Assembly (NCBI GenBank): GCA_041740975.1
Contig: JBGSKV010000045.1
Span: forward strand, 1 to 9,099
DNA: 9,099 bases
Reading direction: 5' to 3'
From: JBGSKV01 sp041740975
GTDB lineage: Bacteria; Bdellovibrionota_B; Oligoflexia; Oligoflexales; JALZUQ01
Part shown: piece after piece, positions 6,797 to 9,099 of the stretch
Numbering within the stretch: position 1 is the first letter of the stretch
How the letters are laid out: each line of letters begins with the position of its first letter
Made by a program: the position numbers and the translations under genes
The notes under the pieces: model-generated
What the model saw: only the letters and a program-made list of their open reading frames with translations
Database searches by the model: none
Told to the model about the DNA's origin: nothing

Positions 6797-7810
6797 ATGG
6801 CAACCGAATCAGCGAATAAGCTTGGGAGAAACGCCCCCTGCCATTGCGGGAGTGGAGAAAAATATAAAAAATGCTGTCACGCTAAAGATTCGCATGTCAG
6901 TTCAGCCCCTAATCTTTTAGCTGCCAAAAGACAGATGGAGCTGTCGATGAAAAAGCTGTCATTAATTGCCAGTCAGAAAGACTTCAATTTAGAGCAGTTT
7001 AAAGATCAACTTATTGGAAAATCTTTTGACGAAATTGATGCCGACTTCGATTCCCTGAAAGACAGTAATCCAAAGTTCCAAGCAGAAGATATTTTATGGC
7101 AAAGCTATGAGGAACCAAATCGCAAAAAAAGACTTTCGATGATTAAAGAAGCCCTTTCGCTTTATCCTCATCTTCCAGACGCCTACCTTCTTCTTGCTGA
7201 AGAAAAAGCTGAAACCCCAGCAGAATTGCTTGATTATTCCCTTAAGGCCGTGGCGGCTGGTGAAGCCGATTTAGGTGAGAAATTTATAAAAGAAAACGAA
7301 GGACACTTTTGGGGAATGCACGAAACGAGACCCTATTTGAGAGCCAAAGCACAGCTTGCCGATATACTTTGGGCCATGGGAAGAGAAGATGAAGCCATCA
7401 CTCATTTTGAGGATTGCATCAGACTTAACCCCAATGACAACCAGGGTATTAGAGATGCGCTCTTAGCTAGTTATCTTATCAAGGACAACCTAGAGGGTGC
7501 AGCCAAACTCCTCAAACAGTTTGATGAAGATGCGGGCGCAGCACACGAGTACAATAAGGCCCTTTATCTTTTTAAAAAACACGGCGCTAAATCCAAGCTA
7601 GCGACAAAAGCGATAACAGAGGCTTTGAGTGAGAACAAATACGTTCCCGAATTCTTACTTGCTAGAAAAAAAATGCCCAGCCAAATACCGGAGTCCTTTT
7701 CATTTGGAAGTCTTGAAGAAGCCATTATCTACGTAGATCTTTCCATGAGGGCTTGGGTTGAGACCGACGGTGCAGGCGCGTGGCTAAAGGATTTTCTAAA
7801 CAAAAATTAA
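6797..7810 (+). CDS. SEC-C motif, TPR-like protein
   Basis: This gene encodes 337 residues, with a GAGG ribosome binding site (6787-6790) upstream of the ATG. Residues 9-28 are a textbook SEC-C zinc-binding motif, GRNAPCHCGSGEKYKKCC, with C15, C17, C26 and C27. This is the metal-binding tail of SecA that is also found at the ends of many unrelated proteins. The rest is helical: residues about 110-260 have the spacing of tetratricopeptide repeats (for instance LADILWAMGREDEAITHFEDCIRLNP split over two helices). The C-terminal part, with an FGSLEEAIIYVD segment and a final GAGAWL, resembles other SEC-C/TPR proteins of unknown role. No enzyme motif is seen. It is probably a protein-protein adaptor, perhaps linked to ribosome or SecB-type contacts, but the function is not known. 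It is divergent from the recombinase operon and could be host or cargo. Confidence 0.85.
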   Translation: MATESANKLGRNAPCHCGSGEKYKKCCHAKDSHVSSAPNLLAAKRQMELSMKKLSLIASQKDFNLEQFKDQLIGKSFDEIDADFDSLKDSNPKFQAEDILWQSYEEPNRKKRLSMIKEALSLYPHLPDAYLLLAEEKAETPAELLDYSLKAVAAGEADLGEKFIKENEGHFWGMHETRPYLRAKAQLADILWAMGREDEAITHFEDCIRLNPNDNQGIRDALLASYLIKDNLEGAAKLLKQFDEDAGAAHEYNKALYLFKKHGAKSKLATKAITEALSENKYVPEFLLARKKMPSQIPESFSFGSLEEAIIYVDLSMRAWVETDGAGAWLKDFLNKN

Positions 7811-7853
7811 AACACCAAAAATCCTGTTTGGCCGGTTAATTCTAGAGAAGAGA

Positions 7854-7985
7854 GTGTGGAAAAAAGAAAAAGCTGAGCTTCTCAGGAAACAACAGGAAGA
7901 AAATAAAGAAGTGACTTTATCGACTGGCGATTTGAACTTTGAGAACAAAGAATTAAAAACTAATACACCAATTACAAACTTATAA
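7854..7985 (+). CDS. Possible small ORF or gene remnant
   Basis: A frame open from 7800 to the stop at 7983-7985 has coding-like composition, rich in Lys and Glu, with a helical KKEKAELLRKQQEENKE segment and then a polar tail. The only reasonable start is the GTG at 7854 (43 residues), with a purine-rich GAGAAGAGA directly before it and too close for a normal site. A strong terminator follows 14 bases after the stop, as expected for a real 3' end. It could be a small protein co-transcribed with the SEC-C gene or the tail of a gene whose front was lost. I do not recognise the sequence. Confidence 0.3.
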   Translation: MWKKEKAELLRKQQEENKEVTLSTGDLNFENKELKTNTPITNL

Positions 7986-7999
7986 ATCTAAAAAACACC

Positions 8000-8036
8000 G
8001 AGGCAGTAGCATTTTGCTGCTGCCTCATTTTAATTT
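8000..8036 (+). terminator. Bidirectional intrinsic terminator
   Basis: GAGGCAGTAGCA (8000-8011) pairs with TGCTGCTGCCTC (8015-8026) over 12 bp with one T-G wobble and a 3-base loop, followed by ATTTTAATTT on the plus strand. On the minus strand the stem is followed by GGTG and then six T's. It should end transcripts from the SEC-C side and from the toxin-antitoxin side. The stop codon of the minus-strand 56-residue gene (8025-8027) lies in the stem. Confidence 0.8.
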
Positions 8037-8195
8037 AACAGTCTTTTTTCTAGGTGAATTCGCCTTAACGAACCCCTTTGCTTTTTGTATATGTTTAGCC
8101 CTTTCCTTTGGTGATGCCGTTTTCCAAGCATTCGTCCCCAAGGATCGCTCAATAGCTTTTTCAAAATTATCTAACTTTTGAGGTTTGCGTGCCAT
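8025..8195 (-). CDS. Small basic protein, third gene of the toxin-antitoxin operon
   Basis: This gene encodes 56 residues, starting from an ATG 24 bases after the antitoxin stop on the same strand. It begins MARKPQKLDNFEKAIERSLG and has one Trp (WKTASPKERAKHI) and a Lys-rich C-terminus (SPRKKTVKLK). Composition is coding-like, with two likely amphipathic helices. An in-frame TGA two codons upstream fixes the start region; the ribosome binding site is weak (a distant AGAGAAG), so translation may depend on coupling to the antitoxin. No signal peptide or Cys motif is visible, and I recognise no family. The gene ends inside the bidirectional terminator, so it closes the operon. A role in the toxin-antitoxin module, such as a third component or regulator, is suggested only by position. 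Confidence 0.6.
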   Translation of the reverse strand: MARKPQKLDNFEKAIERSLGTNAWKTASPKERAKHIQKAKGFVKANSPRKKTVKLK

Positions 8196-8219
8196 TATTC
8201 ATCATCGCTTCTCTAGGAG

Positions 8220-8558
8220 TTACGCTGCCAAAGAGTGGACTATTCTTGCCACAGTTTCAAGACTGGGATTCCCCCTAGGACTAAGGGCCTCATAAAGAGT
8301 GGCTCGACCAATCCCAGTTCTCTTTGAAAAATCCTTTTTATTACCTACTAAATTGATATGCGCACTTAAGACTTCCTTAAAACTTTCAACATCGCCGTCT
8401 AGGAGGCACTCAGCTAGAGCTTCGGCTACCTTGCGCGTACTTTTGAGTTTAAAAGTAGCCTTATGAGGAGTGGTTTTAACTCCCTTTTTTAATTTCCCAA
8501 TGGGAAGGTCAAAGGCCGAGAAAGGCTTTTGCTTTTTTAATGTCGCGATCTTGGCCAT
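8220..8558 (-). CDS. higA: HigA-like (Xre-type) antitoxin
   Basis: This gene encodes 112 residues. The C-terminal part (about 45-110) matches the putative addiction-module antidote family that partners HigB/RelE-like toxins: an ALAECL..GD..SF.EVLSAH segment, then a helix-turn-helix with DFSKRTGIGRATLYEALSPRGNPSLETV and a final hydrophobic helix. The protein should bind and neutralise the toxin and repress the operon promoter. An N-terminal extension of about 40 Lys-rich residues makes it longer than the usual ~95-100. The ATG has a strong AGGAGGA site (8566-8572) seven bases upstream, inside the toxin gene over its Gly-Gly codons. The first 50 bases overlap the toxin's end, in the usual toxin-then-antitoxin order. 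The gene symbol denotes family type, not orthology. Confidence 0.88.
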   Translation of the reverse strand: MAKIATLKKQKPFSAFDLPIGKLKKGVKTTPHKATFKLKSTRKVAEALAECLLDGDVESFKEVLSAHINLVGNKKDFSKRTGIGRATLYEALSPRGNPSLETVARIVHSLAA

Positions 8559-8790
8559 GTTTAGTTCCTCCTAATAAGAGAGTGTATTCACTCTCACCAG
8601 TTCTTGCGATGTAGATCCGAATCCCTTGCTTCCATTTTAACTCTACAAGCGGTCCTTGTATGTGCCTCATTAGCCCGAGAGTTCCCGAGCTTTTTAAGCG
8701 CTCTATTCTGGCATCAACCAAAATTCGGTGTTTTGAGCTTAGAGATTCTTGCCAATCAAGATACTCTTCCGTCATCTCAACGCTGAACAT
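8509..8790 (-). CDS. higB: HigB/RelE-like toxin (addiction-module killer protein)
   Basis: This gene encodes 93 residues, about the family's usual length. The fingerprint of the addiction-module killer family is clear. It has an N-terminal helix with W near 13 (YLDWQESL), DARIERLKSSG at 26-36, a G-PLVELKWKQGIRIYIART strand pair at about 46-63 with conserved Arg58, and the ending LLLGGTKHGQDRDIKKAKAFL. The GG-K-Q-DI-A signature (74-88) is diagnostic. Family members are mRNA-cleaving or translation-inhibiting RelE-fold toxins. It is upstream of its antitoxin, overlapping by 50 bases. The start ATG lies 11 bases after a perfect extended -10 box, leaving almost no leader and no Shine-Dalgarno, so initiation is probably weak. 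The gene symbol denotes family type. Confidence 0.9.
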   Translation of the reverse strand: MFSVEMTEEYLDWQESLSSKHRILVDARIERLKSSGTLGLMRHIQGPLVELKWKQGIRIYIARTGESEYTLLLGGTKHGQDRDIKKAKAFLGL

Positions 8791-8796
8791 CGCTAC

Positions 8797-8830
8797 TGTC
8801 CATTATACCAGACACAGCGCAACATGCAAG
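8797..8830 (-). promoter_or_regulatory. Toxin-antitoxin operon promoter and possible operator
   Basis: Read on the minus strand, TGGTATAAT (8802-8810) is a perfect extended -10 element (TATAAT with TGN). The -35 (TTGCAT, about 16 bases upstream) is only half-matched, as is common with extended -10 promoters. The inverted repeat TGTC-N10-GACA (8797-8814) is centred on the -10 box and is a good place for the antitoxin to bind and repress. Transcription should start only a few bases before the toxin ATG. Confidence 0.6.
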
Positions 8831-8839
8831 GGCCGCTTA

Positions 8840-8997
8840 TAATCAAATTTAACGAATGTTTTTGCAGTAAATAAATAATCATCCCTCAAGGCCTTGCAAT
8901 ACCTATGCCTTTGGGAGGATTATAAAAGAAATCGAGGACACCGAGCGCTAGTAACGCCCGATGCCCTCTAAACATAACAACCTGTTAGGAGGTCATA
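8840..8997 (+). promoter_or_regulatory. Leader of the right-edge gene, potentially structured
   Basis: This gene-free leader holds several features ahead of the ATG at 8998. A perfect palindrome CAAGGCCTTG lies at 8887-8896 inside a larger imperfect hairpin (8881-8920, ATCC...GGAT). A possible promoter TTGCAA/GATTAT with 17-base spacing (8895-8923) overlaps it. A second hairpin pairs GAGG and CGAGCG (8934-8947) with CGCCCG and CCTC (about 8955-8968). The gene then has a very strong AGGAGG site (8987-8992). I could not match it to a known riboswitch class by eye. Confidence 0.35.
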
Positions 8998-9099
8998 ATG
9001 TCTGCAAGTCATAATAGCGCAATTGCGCAATCACATCTATTTCAAAATTCAGCAACCACTTCCAATGAGGATTTTCATAGGGGAAATCGAGATAATTTC
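8998..9099 (+). CDS. Unknown protein, N-terminal fragment cut by window edge
   Basis: The first 34 codons of a plus-strand gene are present. The ATG is well supported by AGGAGG five bases upstream and by uninterrupted reading to the edge. The visible N-terminus is polar and Ser/Asn/His-rich, with no signal peptide, membrane segment or recognisable motif, so it is probably a disordered cytoplasmic start. The gene is divergent from the toxin-antitoxin operon. The repeated GTCATAAT (8992-8999 and 9008-9015) around its start is noted but may be chance. No function can be given. Confidence 0.6.
   Translation, partial: MSASHNSAIAQSHLFQNSATTSNEDFHRGNRDNF

Noticed and set aside
1..9099. CRISPR array, tRNA or rRNA genes
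   Set aside because: No regularly spaced repeats, tRNA cloverleaf or conserved rRNA segments were found on either strand by eye.

Overview
The window looks like a bacterial chromosome with moderate G+C, tightly packed genes and Gram-negative style signal peptides. The lineage is uncertain. A delta-proteobacterial or Bdellovibrionota-like host fits the mix of secreted proteins of unknown family, recombinases and a HigBA-type module, but no marker gene settles it. It reads as an accessory region. There is no rRNA, tRNA or housekeeping operon, and I see no CRISPR array.

Layout, left to right. (1) Positions 201-2666 hold a divergent pair of probable exported proteins. The minus-strand one has a clear signal peptide and a C-terminal half that resembles an R-S-E type ADP-ribosyltransferase fold. 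The plus-strand one is a helical protein of unknown family. Two related GC-rich palindromes (143-168 and 2826-2846) lie outside the pair. (2) Positions 2667-3181 have no convincing gene but end in a very strong hairpin terminator just in front of a recombinase. (3) Positions 3182-6718 form a DNA-recombination module. A serine recombinase on the plus strand meets, tail to tail and with a 38-base overlap, a minus-strand operon of three overlapping genes: a small Cys-rich zinc-binding protein, a tyrosine recombinase, and a longer tyrosine recombinase with two core-binding domains. Paired tyrosine recombinases with a small partner recall Tn554 and RIT elements, but the order and the zinc-binding protein differ. 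(4) At 6797-7810 a SEC-C/TPR-like protein is transcribed away from that operon, followed by a possible small ORF or gene relic and a bidirectional terminator at 8000-8036. (5) Positions 8025-8807 form a minus-strand toxin-antitoxin operon: HigB/RelE-like toxin, Xre/HigA-like antitoxin, and an unannotated 56-residue basic protein as third gene. (6) Positions 8840-9099 hold a potentially structured leader and the first 34 codons of a plus-strand gene that runs off the window.

How the parts work together (inference): the recombinase block is probably a mobile element or the remains of one, and the toxin-antitoxin operon and exported proteins are typical neighbours or cargo. The translational overlaps within the tyrosine recombinase operon suggest that its three products are made together and act as one complex. 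The element ends could not be found by eye.
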